Shown: positions 8,988 to 17,504 of the stretch, in pieces
How positions within the stretch are numbered: position 1 is the first letter of the stretch
Layout of the letters: every line of letters starts with the position of its first letter
NCBI GenBank assembly: GCA_965198325.1
Contig: CBDAPE010000015.1
Location: forward strand, 186,001 to 250,000
DNA: 64,000 nucleotides
From: CBDAPE01 sp965198325
Lineage (GTDB): Bacteria; Pseudomonadota; Alphaproteobacteria; UBA828; JAPUJA01
Reading direction: 5' to 3'
The notes under the pieces: model-generated
The model's input: only the letters and a program-made list of their open reading frames with translations
The model's database searches: none
Told to the model about the DNA's origin: nothing
Position numbers and translations under genes: made by a program

Positions 8988-10381
8988 GACTGTGTCTCGA
9001 AAGTGGTGGAAATTTGAGGGTGGCGTAATCTCCGGGTGACAAGACAACCACCCAACCGGCGGCTAGCACCGCCAAGGAGATCACGCCATGAAGAACACTA
9101 CCGAGACTTCCGTGCTTTCGCTACTGGCCAATGACGCCGGCTATGATCCGATCGAGGACCGGCTGCGGGAGAACATCAGATCCACGATCGAGGCCGTTTT
9201 TGAGGAGGAACTTGCGCAGTTTCTCGGGCGCTGCCGATACGGTCGAGAGGACGCGCTTCGGCAAGGGTATCGGAACGGGCACCGGAAGCGGCAACTGACG
9301 GGGACATTCGGGACCGAGAGGGTGAGCGTGCCGCGTGCGCGGATCGTTGAGGAAGACGGTCGGGCGTCGGAATGGCGTTCGCGGGCGCTGCCGCGCTACC
9401 AGCGGCTGACCAGAAAGGCCGAGGCGCTGATCGCTTCGGTGTATCTGTCCGGAACCAACACGCGGCGGGTGAAACGCGCGCTGTTCGGGCTCTTCCGGGG
9501 TTCTGTGAGCAAGGACGTTGTGAGCCGGGCGTGGCGCAAGGTGAAGGTCGATTGGGACGCCTGGTGCAGCCGTGGCCTCGCGGATGAGGATATTGTTCGG
9601 CTGATCCTTGACGGCACTGTGATCAAGACCCGACTGGACCGCAAGGCCACCAACATCTCGGTTCTCGCGGCTATAGGGGTGCGCCAGGATGGCCAGAAGG
9701 TCTTGCTTTCGATCGGGAATATGGGCGGAGAAAGCCAGGCGGCGTGGCGCCAGTTCCTCGACGACCTTGATGCGCGTGGACTGAAACGGCCCGGGTTTGT
9801 CATCGTCGATGGCGCGCCGGGGCTGGAGGCGGCTCTGTCGGCGCTTTGGGGCGATGACCTTCCCGTTCAACGCTGCACCGTGCACAAGCACCGCAACCTT
9901 CTGGGTCATGCTCCCAAACACATGCATGACGAGCTGAGCGAAGATTACCGCGATATGATCTATGCCGACACTGCCTCCGAGGTGGAAACCCGCCGCAAGG
10001 CGCTTGTCCGCAAGTGGCGGCTGAAATGCAGGGCCGCCGCGGACAGCCTCGCGGAAGCGGGCGACAAGCTCTTTACCTTCACGCGCCTGTCCAAGAGCCA
10101 ATGGAAATCAGCCCGAACGACCAACGCCATTGAGCGTCTCAACGAGGAGTTCAAGCGCCGGATCAAAACACAGACCGTGCTGCCGTGTCCCGAAACAGTG
10201 CCGATGCTCCTCTGGGCGCTCCTCGCTTCCGGCCAAATCCAGATGCGCAAAGTCGATGGATGGGAAACCCTCGATCAGCTAATCGCCGACGAAACCCTTG
10301 ACCGCGCAGCCTGACCGCCGCAAAACTCAACCCGCTCGGAGAGGCGCCAAAACCAATTTCCACCACTTTCGAGACACAGCC
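8988..10381 (+). mobile_element. IS256-family element inserted in narI
   Basis: A 1394-bp element with terminal inverted repeats of about 25 bp. Both ends read G(A/G)CTGTGTCTCGAAAGTGG outward to inward. The flanks are gcacgctcc (8979-8987) and gcaagctcc (10382-10390), a 9-bp target duplication with one mismatch. The mismatch suggests this insertion is older than the other IS256-type copies in the window, whose duplications are perfect. It is a different IS256-family member from those at 13850 and 17505. Confidence 0.88.
9088..10314 (+). CDS. IS256-family transposase
   Basis: A 408-residue Mutator-type DDE transposase. The expected landmarks are present: LILDGTVIKTR (first catalytic Asp near residue 172), FVIVDGAPGLEAAL (second Asp near 238), the QRCTVHKHRNLL segment after it, and the C-terminal SARTTNAIERLNEEFKRR carrying the catalytic Glu. 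A start-proximal AAGGAG supports ATG 9088. It is the only gene of the element interrupting narI. The ORF is intact, so the element may still be active. Confidence 0.92.
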   Translation: MKNTTETSVLSLLANDAGYDPIEDRLRENIRSTIEAVFEEELAQFLGRCRYGREDALRQGYRNGHRKRQLTGTFGTERVSVPRARIVEEDGRASEWRSRALPRYQRLTRKAEALIASVYLSGTNTRRVKRALFGLFRGSVSKDVVSRAWRKVKVDWDAWCSRGLADEDIVRLILDGTVIKTRLDRKATNISVLAAIGVRQDGQKVLLSIGNMGGESQAAWRQFLDDLDARGLKRPGFVIVDGAPGLEAALSALWGDDLPVQRCTVHKHRNLLGHAPKHMHDELSEDYRDMIYADTASEVETRRKALVRKWRLKCRAAADSLAEAGDKLFTFTRLSKSQWKSARTTNAIERLNEEFKRRIKTQTVLPCPETVPMLLWALLASGQIQMRKVDGWETLDQLIADETLDRAA

Positions 10382-11121
10382 GCAAGCTCCAGGGTCTGGC
10401 CATGCATCTGTTCCATTGGGGCATCCTCGCGGTGTTCGTGGGCCATGTTGCTGGCCTGATCGGCGGTTCGCTCGACATATCGGATTGGGTGGTCGACGCG
10501 CTGTTCACTGGTGCGCGATGATCGGCGGCGTGATGACGCTGCTGGGCTCGATCATTGCGCTGTGTCGGCGGATCTTCATTCCGGAAGTGCGCGCCATGAG
10601 CAGCCAGGTGGACGACTATCTGGTTCACGTTTTCCTGATCGCGATTCTGACCATCGCGCTCTACCAGGTGATCTTCCAGGAAACCTTCGGGTTGGTCTAC
10701 GCGGTCGCCCCGTGGTTCGCGAGCATCTGGGCGTTCTCGCCCGATCCGGAGCTGATGGAAGGGGCGACCCTGCTGACCCAGATTCATGTCGGGCTAGCGC
10801 TCCTTTTCTTCGCCTACTTCCCGTTCACGAAGCTGGCGCATTTCTGGACCCTGCCGATCAACTATCTGGTGCGGCCCTATCAGTCGATGCGCACGAACCG
10901 CCTCCATTCGGAAGGCCCCTGGGAATTCGCGCTACGCAGCGACAAGTCGTACTTGATCTACATGGCGGCGGCTATCGTGCTGGGGGTTGTGGGCCTGTCG
11001 ACTTACATCACCTTCGGACAAGGCTAGGCAACTCCTTCAAGTCTGGACGCGATTAGGTTTCCTGAATTCGGGCAGTCAATGTCCCGGCAAGGTGCCGGGC
11101 ATGTAACAGGACGCGAATACG

Positions 11122-12516
11122 ATGCAGCATCTGGAAAACGTAACCAAAGGCGATCAACAACGCGCCCTCGGGCTCAGCACATTGGCTTTCACCGTATGCT
11201 TCGCGGTCTGGACGATCTTTTCGATCATCGGCATCAAGATAAAGCAGGATCTCGGCCTCAGCGATACCGAGTTCGGGATCCTGGTCGCAACGCCGGTTCT
11301 GACCGGATCGCTCAGCCGACTCCTGCTCGGAATTTGGACGGACCAGTTTGGCGGGCGGCTCGTCTTTACCATCCTGATGGTGGCTACGGCGGTCGCCGCC
11401 CTGCTGCTCTCCTTCGTCGAAACCTACACTTTGTTTCTCGTGGCGGCACTCGGTGTCGGATTGGCAGACGGCTCGTTCGCAGTCGGCATTGCATACGTAT
11501 CCCGCTGGTACGAAACGAAACGGCAGGGCACGGCGCTCGGCATTTTCGGCATGGGCAACGTGGGCGCCGCGGTCACCAACTTCGGTGCGCCATTCATCCT
11601 GCTTGCGATCGGCTGGCAAGGCGTCGCCCAGGTTTATGCCGCCGTATTGCTGGCCATGGCGGTGGTTTTTTTCCTGGTCACGAAGACCGACCCCCACGTC
11701 GTCACACGGCGCAAACACGGCGAGCCTCACGAGTCCACCGCCATGGAGATGACGCCGCTGAAGAAGCTGCAGGTCTGGCGCTTCTCGATCTACTACTTCT
11801 TCGTATTCGGCGCGTTCGTTGCCTTGGCGTTGTGGTTGCCGAGATATTACGTCGGCGTCTACGACCTCGACATCAGGGCCGCTGGCATGCTGGCGGCTGC
11901 GTACGCGCTACCGGCCAGTATCTTCCGCGCGCTGGGTGGCTGGATGTCCGACCGGTGGGGTGCCCGTCGGGTCATGTACTGGACCTTCATCGCCTCGATC
12001 GGCTGCCTTTTCCTGCTCTCCTATCCGGCGACCAACTACATCGTCGACGGGATCGAAGGGCCGATCCCTTTCAGGATCGCGATGGGCCTCGCGCCCTTTG
12101 CCGTCCTGACCGTCATCCTCGGATTCTTCATGTCCCTCGGCAAGGCCGCGGTCTTCAAGCACATCCCGGTCTACTACCCGGACCATGTCGGATCCGTAGG
12201 CGGGCTCGTCGGGATGATTGGCGGGCTGGGCGGTTTCGTGCTGCCCATCCTGTTTGGTTTGATGAACGATCTGACCGGGGTCTGGACCAGCTGCTTCATG
12301 CTGCTGTTCGTTCTCGTCGCGATCGCCCTGACGTGGATGCATTTCGCGATCCTGCGGATGGAGCGAGAGGTCGCGCCCAAGCTTCACGGCCCGAAATTCC
12401 TGCCTGAATTGGGGCACCCGGAGGACGTCAAAACGACCAGAAACGCTGCAAGCAGTGAAGAACGGTCCCGAGTAGCCGAAGTCGGGGGTGCGGCCCCGCA
12501 ACCGGCGCATCGCTAG
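11122..12516 (+). CDS. narK: NarK-type nitrate/nitrite transporter (MFS)
   Basis: A 464-residue major facilitator with about 12 hydrophobic segments, of the nitrate/nitrite porter (NNP) group. The N-terminal half has the MFS loop GIWTDQFGGR. The nitrate signature region is ALGIFGMGNVGAAVTNFGAPF near residue 140, and a second loop GGWMSDRWGARR lies near residue 275. It imports nitrate or exchanges it for nitrite at the inner membrane to feed the NarGHI reductase. It follows narI by 94 bp and is followed by a second narK fragment, the narK1-narK2 tandem seen in Paracoccus-type nar operons. The ORF is intact although the reductase genes are broken. Confidence 0.88.
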   Translation: MQHLENVTKGDQQRALGLSTLAFTVCFAVWTIFSIIGIKIKQDLGLSDTEFGILVATPVLTGSLSRLLLGIWTDQFGGRLVFTILMVATAVAALLLSFVETYTLFLVAALGVGLADGSFAVGIAYVSRWYETKRQGTALGIFGMGNVGAAVTNFGAPFILLAIGWQGVAQVYAAVLLAMAVVFFLVTKTDPHVVTRRKHGEPHESTAMEMTPLKKLQVWRFSIYYFFVFGAFVALALWLPRYYVGVYDLDIRAAGMLAAAYALPASIFRALGGWMSDRWGARRVMYWTFIASIGCLFLLSYPATNYIVDGIEGPIPFRIAMGLAPFAVLTVILGFFMSLGKAAVFKHIPVYYPDHVGSVGGLVGMIGGLGGFVLPILFGLMNDLTGVWTSCFMLLFVLVAIALTWMHFAILRMEREVAPKLHGPKFLPELGHPEDVKTTRNAASSEERSRVAEVGGAAPQPAHR

Positions 12517-12558
12517 GTCCGGTGCCCGCGAGCGGAGTCAGAGAACGGGAATAGGCGA

Positions 12559-12770
12559 GATGACCGACCTGAAGACGTGGGAAGTCGAAGACGACGCGTT
12601 CTGGAGGACCACCGGAAAGCGAATCGCCAACCGCAATCTCGTGATCTCGATTCCGAGCCTGTTGTGCGGGTTCGCGGTCTGGCTCTATTGGGGCATCATT
12701 ACCGTGCAGATGCTCAACCTGGGCTTTCCCTTTTCCAAGTCAGAGCTTTTCACCCTCGCCGCCATAGCGG
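12559..12770 (+). pseudogene. Second NarK-type transporter, truncated after about 70 codons
   Basis: The ATG at 12559 opens a frame of about 70 codons (MTDLKTWEVEDDAFW...RIANRNLVISIPSLLCGFAVWLYWGIITVQML) resembling the N-terminus and first membrane segment of NarK2-type porters. The reading frame runs into the end of an IS21-type element at 12771 and the rest of the gene is missing. No downstream portion was found on the far side of the IS island, so the loss is a deletion rather than a simple insertion. Confidence 0.7.
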
Positions 12771-12961
12771 TGTCAATGGCGGAGCAAGAAGGGACCACCG
12801 TGGCGGTGTAAGAAGGGACCGCTTGGCGGCTGCGGGCTTGTCCCCGTAGTCCATGGGCGGGCCCCGCGCGCAACGCGGCGTGCCCTCAACAGGCTGACGC
12901 GGCGGTGCGCGCGGGGGGGACCTGTGGGCCCACGGGGTCAAGCGAGGGCTGGGTGGTCGGT

Positions 12962-13723
12962 TCAGTTCGCCGTCGGGGTTTGACGCCTGCGGCTCTGGTT
13001 GAGCCTGTAGCTCTCGCCATTCATCTCGAGGATGTTGACGTGATGGGTGAGGCGGTCGAGCAGCGCGCCGGTCAGGCGTTCGGAGCCGAACACCTCGGTC
13101 CATTCGTCGAACGGCAGGTTGGTGGTGACCAGGGTCGCGCCGCGCTCGTAGCGTTGGCTGAACACCTCGAACAGGAGTTCGGCTCCGGTCTTGGACAGCG
13201 GCACGAAGCCGAGCTCGTCGATGATCAGAAGCTTGTAGGTGGCGAGCTTCTTCTGGAACCTCAGCAGCTGCTTGTCATCGCGGGCCTCGATGAGCTCGTG
13301 GACCAGCGCGGCGGTGATGAAGCCGACCGAGAGGCCCTTCTGGCAGGCCGCCAAGCCGAGACCGAGGGCGATGTGGGTCTTGCCGGTGCCGCTGTTGCCG
13401 AGCGCGATGAGGTTCTCGCGGCGCTCGATGTACGCGCAGCGGGCGAGCTCCAGGACCAACGTCTTGTTGAGCGAGGGGATGACCTTGAAATCGAAGCTAT
13501 CGAGGCTCTTGATCACGGGGAAGCGCGCCGCCTTGATCCGCCGCTCGACCATGCGGCGCTCGCGGTCGATCAGCTCGAGCTCGGCCAGACGCAGAAGATA
13601 GCGAACGTGGTCGACGCCTTCAGAGGCGCACTGCCGGGCGATCTTGTCGTACTCCCTCAGGACCGTCGGCAGCTTCAGCCTCTTGAGGTGGTGGACGAGC
13701 AGCAGCCGTGGTGTGTCGGTCAT
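12962..13723 (-). CDS. istB: IS21 helper ATPase IstB
   Basis: A 253-residue AAA+ ATPase that assists IstA in IS21 transposition. The Walker A motif GNSGTGKTH lies near residue 107 and the Walker B LLIIDELGF near 170, followed by TTNLPFDEW and the C-terminal LDRLTHHVNILEM. The start ATG overlaps the istA stop (ATGA). Compared with the second copy at 19342 it lacks one Ala codon in the FITAALVHEL segment and has a few substitutions. The protein is probably still functional. The upstream istA is not, unless supplied elsewhere. Confidence 0.93.
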   Translation of the reverse strand: MTDTPRLLLVHHLKRLKLPTVLREYDKIARQCASEGVDHVRYLLRLAELELIDRERRMVERRIKAARFPVIKSLDSFDFKVIPSLNKTLVLELARCAYIERRENLIALGNSGTGKTHIALGLGLAACQKGLSVGFITAALVHELIEARDDKQLLRFQKKLATYKLLIIDELGFVPLSKTGAELLFEVFSQRYERGATLVTTNLPFDEWTEVFGSERLTGALLDRLTHHVNILEMNGESYRLNQSRRRQTPTAN

Positions 13724-13849
13724 GCGCCGAGCCCCGACAGCAGGCTCATGTACGACTTGGCAGACGTCGTCGCGACCCGGGCGCGCGGCAGGTACGGATA
13801 GACCTCGAGGTTGAGCCGGGGCGGCCGCCGCTCGATGCGGCACAGTACC

Positions 13850-15190
13850 GAGAGTGTCAGATATCTTGTGTAAATGAGTGCCGTGGGTCCAATATTTAGT
13901 ATGGGAGGACCTACGATGAGGACTATCAGACCTGAACTTCTGGACGAACTTCTGGCCGATTACGAGAAGCCGGATGACCTGCTGGGCGAAGACGGGCTGT
14001 TCAAGCAGCTCAAGGCGGTGCTCTTGGAGCGGGCGCTTGACGCCGAGCTGAGCGATCACCTGGGCTACGAGAAGGGTGACCCGGCCGGTCGCGGCACGGG
14101 TAACAGCCGCAACGGCTACTCGGACAAGACGGTGCTGAGCGAGGATGGCGAGATCGATATCGCCGTGCCGCGCGACCGCACCGGCACGTTCGACCCGCTG
14201 ATCGTGCCCAAGGGCGAACGCCGTCTCGAGGGCTTCGACGATCGCATCGTGTCGCTGTATGCCCGCGGCATGACGGTGCGCGAGATACGTGGCCATCTGC
14301 AGGAGCTTTACGGGGTCGCGGTTTCGCCGGACCTGATCAGCCGGGTCACCGACGCGGTACTCGAGGAGGTCCGCGAATGGCAGAACCGACCGCTCGATGC
14401 GGTCTATCCGGTGGTGTTCTTTGACGCGCTGCGGGTCAAGATCCGCGACGAAGGCCTGGTGCGCAACAAAGCAGTCTACGTTGCACTGGCCCTCACCGCT
14501 GAAGGCGAGAAGGAGGTTCTCGGGCTGTGGATCGAGCAGACCGAAGGCGCCAAGTTCTGGCTCAAGGTGATGAACGACCTCAAGACCCGCGGCGTCGCTG
14601 ACATCCTGATCGCCGTGGTCGACGGCCTCAAGGGCTTCCCCGAGGCGATAACAACGGTGTTCCCCGAGACCACGGTGCAGACCTGCATCGTGCATCTGAT
14701 CCGCAGTTCGCTGGCGTTCGTGTCGTGGAAGGACCGAAAGAGGATCATGCCCGATATCAAGGCGATCTACCGCGCCGAAACCGCCGAGACCGCGGCGGCC
14801 AAGCTCGACGAGTTCGAGGCCAAATGGGGCGAGCGCTATCCGGCGATCGCGCCCAGCTGGCGCCGCGCCTGGGAGCAGGTGGTGCCGATGTTCGCGTTCC
14901 CGCCGGCGATCCGCAAGATGATCTACACCACCAACGCGCTGGAGAGCCTGCACCAATCTTTGCGCAAGATCATCAAGACACGCGGTAGCTTCCCCAACGA
15001 CGAGGCGGCGGTCAAGCTGTTGTTCCTGGCGATCCGCAATGCCGGTGTCGGCTGGAAACGGCCTATTGAATGGACCGCCGCAATGGGGCAGTTTGCGATC
15101 CTGTTCGAGGATCGCTTTCCGGCCTCAGCGCGCTGAGGCCGGAAACAATGTCGCCCACGGCGTCACTTACACAGACAATCGGACACACCC
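13850..15190 (+). mobile_element. IS256-family element, copy A, in istA
   Basis: A 1341-bp element. The outer ends read GAGAGTGTCAGAT at left and GGGTGTGTCCGAT at right, each followed by a related TGTGTAA segment. It is flanked by a perfect 8-bp target duplication, acagtacc (13842-13849 and 15191-15198). The same element occurs in opposite orientation at 17505-18845. Confidence 0.92.
13916..15136 (+). CDS. IS256-family transposase (copy A)
   Basis: A 406-residue transposase from ATG 13916, chosen because GGGAGGACC precedes it; an in-frame ATG at 13874 would add 14 residues. Landmarks of the family are VVFFDALRVKIRD (first Asp near 165), IAVVDGLKGFPEAI (second Asp near 232), QTCIVHLIRSS, and TTNALESLHQSLRKIIKTRG with the catalytic Glu near 338. 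It differs from the copy at 17559 by His-Gln versus His-Arg in that last motif. The ORF is intact. Confidence 0.93.
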   Translation: MRTIRPELLDELLADYEKPDDLLGEDGLFKQLKAVLLERALDAELSDHLGYEKGDPAGRGTGNSRNGYSDKTVLSEDGEIDIAVPRDRTGTFDPLIVPKGERRLEGFDDRIVSLYARGMTVREIRGHLQELYGVAVSPDLISRVTDAVLEEVREWQNRPLDAVYPVVFFDALRVKIRDEGLVRNKAVYVALALTAEGEKEVLGLWIEQTEGAKFWLKVMNDLKTRGVADILIAVVDGLKGFPEAITTVFPETTVQTCIVHLIRSSLAFVSWKDRKRIMPDIKAIYRAETAETAAAKLDEFEAKWGERYPAIAPSWRRAWEQVVPMFAFPPAIRKMIYTTNALESLHQSLRKIIKTRGSFPNDEAAVKLLFLAIRNAGVGWKRPIEWTAAMGQFAILFEDRFPASAR

Positions 15191-15871
15191 ACAGTACCAG
15201 GTGCTTCACCGCATCGAAGCCGATGGCGCCGAGCCTGAGCGCGTCGCCGACCGCTGCCGTCAGCTCCTCGAGCCGGAAGCTCTCCAGCAGACGGCGCACC
15301 TGGACGGACTCGCGCTTGCCCGCCTTGCCCATGCGGGCTTCGAGCAGGCGTCGCAGAGTGATGAAGGCCTCGGGCAGGTCCCAGCCCGCCAACGGCGCGG
15401 CCTGGTCGAGGGCGCCGATCTTCTGCTCGATCAAGGGTAGGTAATGCAGCGGGTCGAAGATCAGGTCCTCGCTGTCGTAGGACCGGCGGTGCCGGGCAAT
15501 CACCTCCGCGCCGCAAGAGATAACGACCTCGTCGACGGAGCACCGGATCAGCACCTCGCGGTGGCCATAGGCCACGGGCACCGAGTAGTCGTTGCCCCGG
15601 CAGCGCACCAGCGACAGCGAGCTCACCCGTCCAGTGCGCTTGTCGCAGGCATCGTATGGTGCCGGGGGGAGAGGCAAGAAGGCTTCCCGGTCCCGTGCGA
15701 GGCGCTCGCCGATGGTCTCCTTGTGACCCCGCAGCCGCGCCGCCTGGCGCCGGCGGCACTGTCCCGCGAGAGCATCGTTCAGCGCCTCGAAGCTCTTGGA
15801 GTGACCCCCTAAAAGTGGTCCAGATTTATTGAAGAGTTTGGCGCATTTTGCCCCCTCGAAAGGAGGACGAA

Positions 15872-16150
15872 ATGAGCCGTAAACGCTACACCTCAGAACG
15901 GATTATCAGCATGTTGCGCGAAGCCGAGGTGGCTTTGGCGCAGGGCCAGTCGGTTGGTCAAGCTTGTCGCACGCTCGGCGTATCGGAGCAGAGTTACTAT
16001 CGCTGGCGCAAGGAATATGGCGGCCTTCGTACTGACCAGGCCAAGCGTCTGAAGGACCTGGAGAAGGAGAATGGCCGTCTCCGCAAGGCGATCTCGGATC
16101 TGACGTTGGATAAGCTGATCTTGAAAGAGGCGCTTGAGGGAAATTGCTAA
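15872..16150 (+). CDS. IS3-family OrfA (DNA-binding)
   Basis: A 92-residue OrfA with an N-terminal helix-turn-helix (SERIISMLREAEVALAQGQSVG...LGVSEQSYYRWRKEYGG) and a C-terminal leucine-zipper-like helix (RLKDLEKENGRLRKAISDLTLDKL). It recognises the IS ends and pairs with OrfB. The start ATG 15872 follows AAAGGAGG. Its stop overlaps the start of orfB in the -1 frame by 7 bp. The fused transposase could arise by -1 frameshifting, though I see no strong A6G-type slippery site. Confidence 0.92.
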   Translation: MSRKRYTSERIISMLREAEVALAQGQSVGQACRTLGVSEQSYYRWRKEYGGLRTDQAKRLKDLEKENGRLRKAISDLTLDKLILKEALEGNC

Positions 16151-17049
16151 GCCCCGCCCGTCGCCGGCAGTGTGTTGATCATCTCCAGGCCGAACTGGGG
16201 ATCTCCGAGCGACGGGCCTGTGCTGTTGCAGGCCAACATCGCTCAACCCAGCGCAAGAGACCCCGTGGTCGGGATGATGAAGAGGCCCTCACGGCCGCGA
16301 TCATCCGCTTGGCCAGCCAGTATGGCAGATATGGCGATCGGCGGATCACTGCCTTGCTCAGGACCGAAGGTTGGCACGTGAACGCCAAGCGGGTCCAGCG
16401 CATCTGGCGGCGGGAGGGGCTGAAGCTCCCACAGAAGAAACCGAAACGGGGCAGGCTGTGGCTCAACGACGGATCCTGCATCCGTCTGCGGCCGTGCTGG
16501 CCCAATCACGTCTGGTCCTATGACTTCGTCATGGATCGAACACACGATGGGAGGACGTTCCGCATGCTCACCGTGATCGATGAGTTCACCAGGCGGTGCA
16601 TGGCCGTTGTCGTCGAGCGAAGATTGAACTCGGACAATGTCCTCCATTGTCTGACCGAGCTCTTCGTCCAACATGGCCCGCCGGATCATATCCGTTCCGA
16701 CAACGGCTCAGAGTTTACCGCTCATGCCGTCCGCGACTGGCTCGGCAGGATCGGCGTCAAGACCCTCTATATCGAGCCCGGGTCACCTTGGGAGAACGGA
16801 TACAACGAGAGCTTCAACTCAAAGCTCCGGGACGAAATCCTGAACACGGAGATCTTCTCTACACTGAAGCAGGCCAAAGTGCTGATCGAACGATGGCGCC
16901 ATCACTATAATACCATCCGGCCGCATAGCTCGCTCGGATACAGACCGCCGGCCCCAGAAACCATCTTGCCAAACGTTGAGGGGCCAACCTACCCTGTTGA
17001 GGGGCTACGGGCGGCCCATCAACTTAACCCGCGCCAAACTCTAACTTAA
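16144..17049 (+). CDS. IS3-family OrfB (DDE integrase)
   Basis: A 301-residue integrase-like OrfB. It has an HTH_21-type region (RYGDRRITALLRTEGWHVNAKRVQRIWRREGL) followed by the rve core: WSYDFVMD with the first Asp, HIRSDNGSEF with the second Asp, and ENGYNESFNSKLRDE with the catalytic Glu. The C-terminal YNTIRPHSSLGYRPP motif is typical of the IS407/IS51 groups. The frame opens at TTG 16144 within the end of orfA. It is intact and nearly identical to the copy at 44781, where Lys is replaced by Gln in PQK(K/Q)PKRG. Confidence 0.93.
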   Translation: MLSPARRRQCVDHLQAELGISERRACAVAGQHRSTQRKRPRGRDDEEALTAAIIRLASQYGRYGDRRITALLRTEGWHVNAKRVQRIWRREGLKLPQKKPKRGRLWLNDGSCIRLRPCWPNHVWSYDFVMDRTHDGRTFRMLTVIDEFTRRCMAVVVERRLNSDNVLHCLTELFVQHGPPDHIRSDNGSEFTAHAVRDWLGRIGVKTLYIEPGSPWENGYNESFNSKLRDEILNTEIFSTLKQAKVLIERWRHHYNTIRPHSSLGYRPPAPETILPNVEGPTYPVEGLRAAHQLNPRQTLT

Positions 17050-17504
17050 GCGCTGGACCACTAATCGGGGGCAGGCCACTCTCGGCCCGCGGGACGGGGA
17101 CCCGGAAGGTCCGCCGGATGAAGCCGACCAGTCCCTCGACCTTGCCTTTGTCGTTGCCCTTGCCCGGCCGGCCGAACCTGTCCTCGAACAGATAGGGGGA
17201 TTGAAGGTCCGTGAAGACGCGCGTTCGCTGCCGCTTGCCATCGCCCAGTATCCGGGCGACTGCCAGCTTGGTGTTGTCGTACAGGATGGATCGGGGGACG
17301 CCGCCGAAGAACGCAACCGCCGCGTTGTGGCCAGCGCAGAACGCCTCGGTCGTCTCCGCCGGGTAGGCCTTCACGAAGCAGGCATCACTGTGGGGAAGAT
17401 CGAAGGCAAGGAAGTGGACCTTGCACGCCACGCCGCCGATCACCGCCATCGCCTCGCCGAAGTCCGCCTGGGCGGGGCCGGGGGAATGGACGAGCGGCAC
17501 GAAC

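Larger units (their letters stand above)
8855..11027 (+). pseudogene. narI: Nitrate reductase gamma subunit, split by IS and frameshifted
   Basis: NarI is the membrane cytochrome b that takes electrons from quinol for NarGH. The first 44 codons (8855-8987, MTNVLWGVFPYVAFTLFF...) are separated from the rest (from 10382) by an IS256-family element. Removing the IS and one 9-bp duplication restores the frame (FNR-K/T-LQGLAMHLFHWG). The haem ligands are recognisable: His in HLFHWG and VGHVAG, then His in QIHVGL and LAHFWT. A second lesion is independent of the IS. At about 10514-10518 the sequence gcgcgatgatc has two extra bases, so the frame shifts between LFTGA and MIGGVMTLLG. The gene therefore cannot encode NarI even after precise IS excision. 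Its C-terminal end is complete at 11027. Confidence 0.9.
15797..17078 (+). mobile_element. IS3-family (IS407-like) element, copy 1, in istA
   Basis: A 1282-bp element whose outer ends are tggagtgaccccctaaaa at left and, inward from the right, tggcctgcccccgattag. Both continue into GTGGTCCAG. A 4-bp target duplication, ctct, lies at 15793-15796 and 17079-17082. It carries overlapping orfA and orfB. A second copy of the same length is at 44434-45715. Confidence 0.92.

Noticed and set aside
12962..14956. A 664-residue minus-strand protein joining istB to sequence beyond it
   Set aside because: The upstream part is the complement of an IS256 transposase and an istA piece; IstB starts at 13723.
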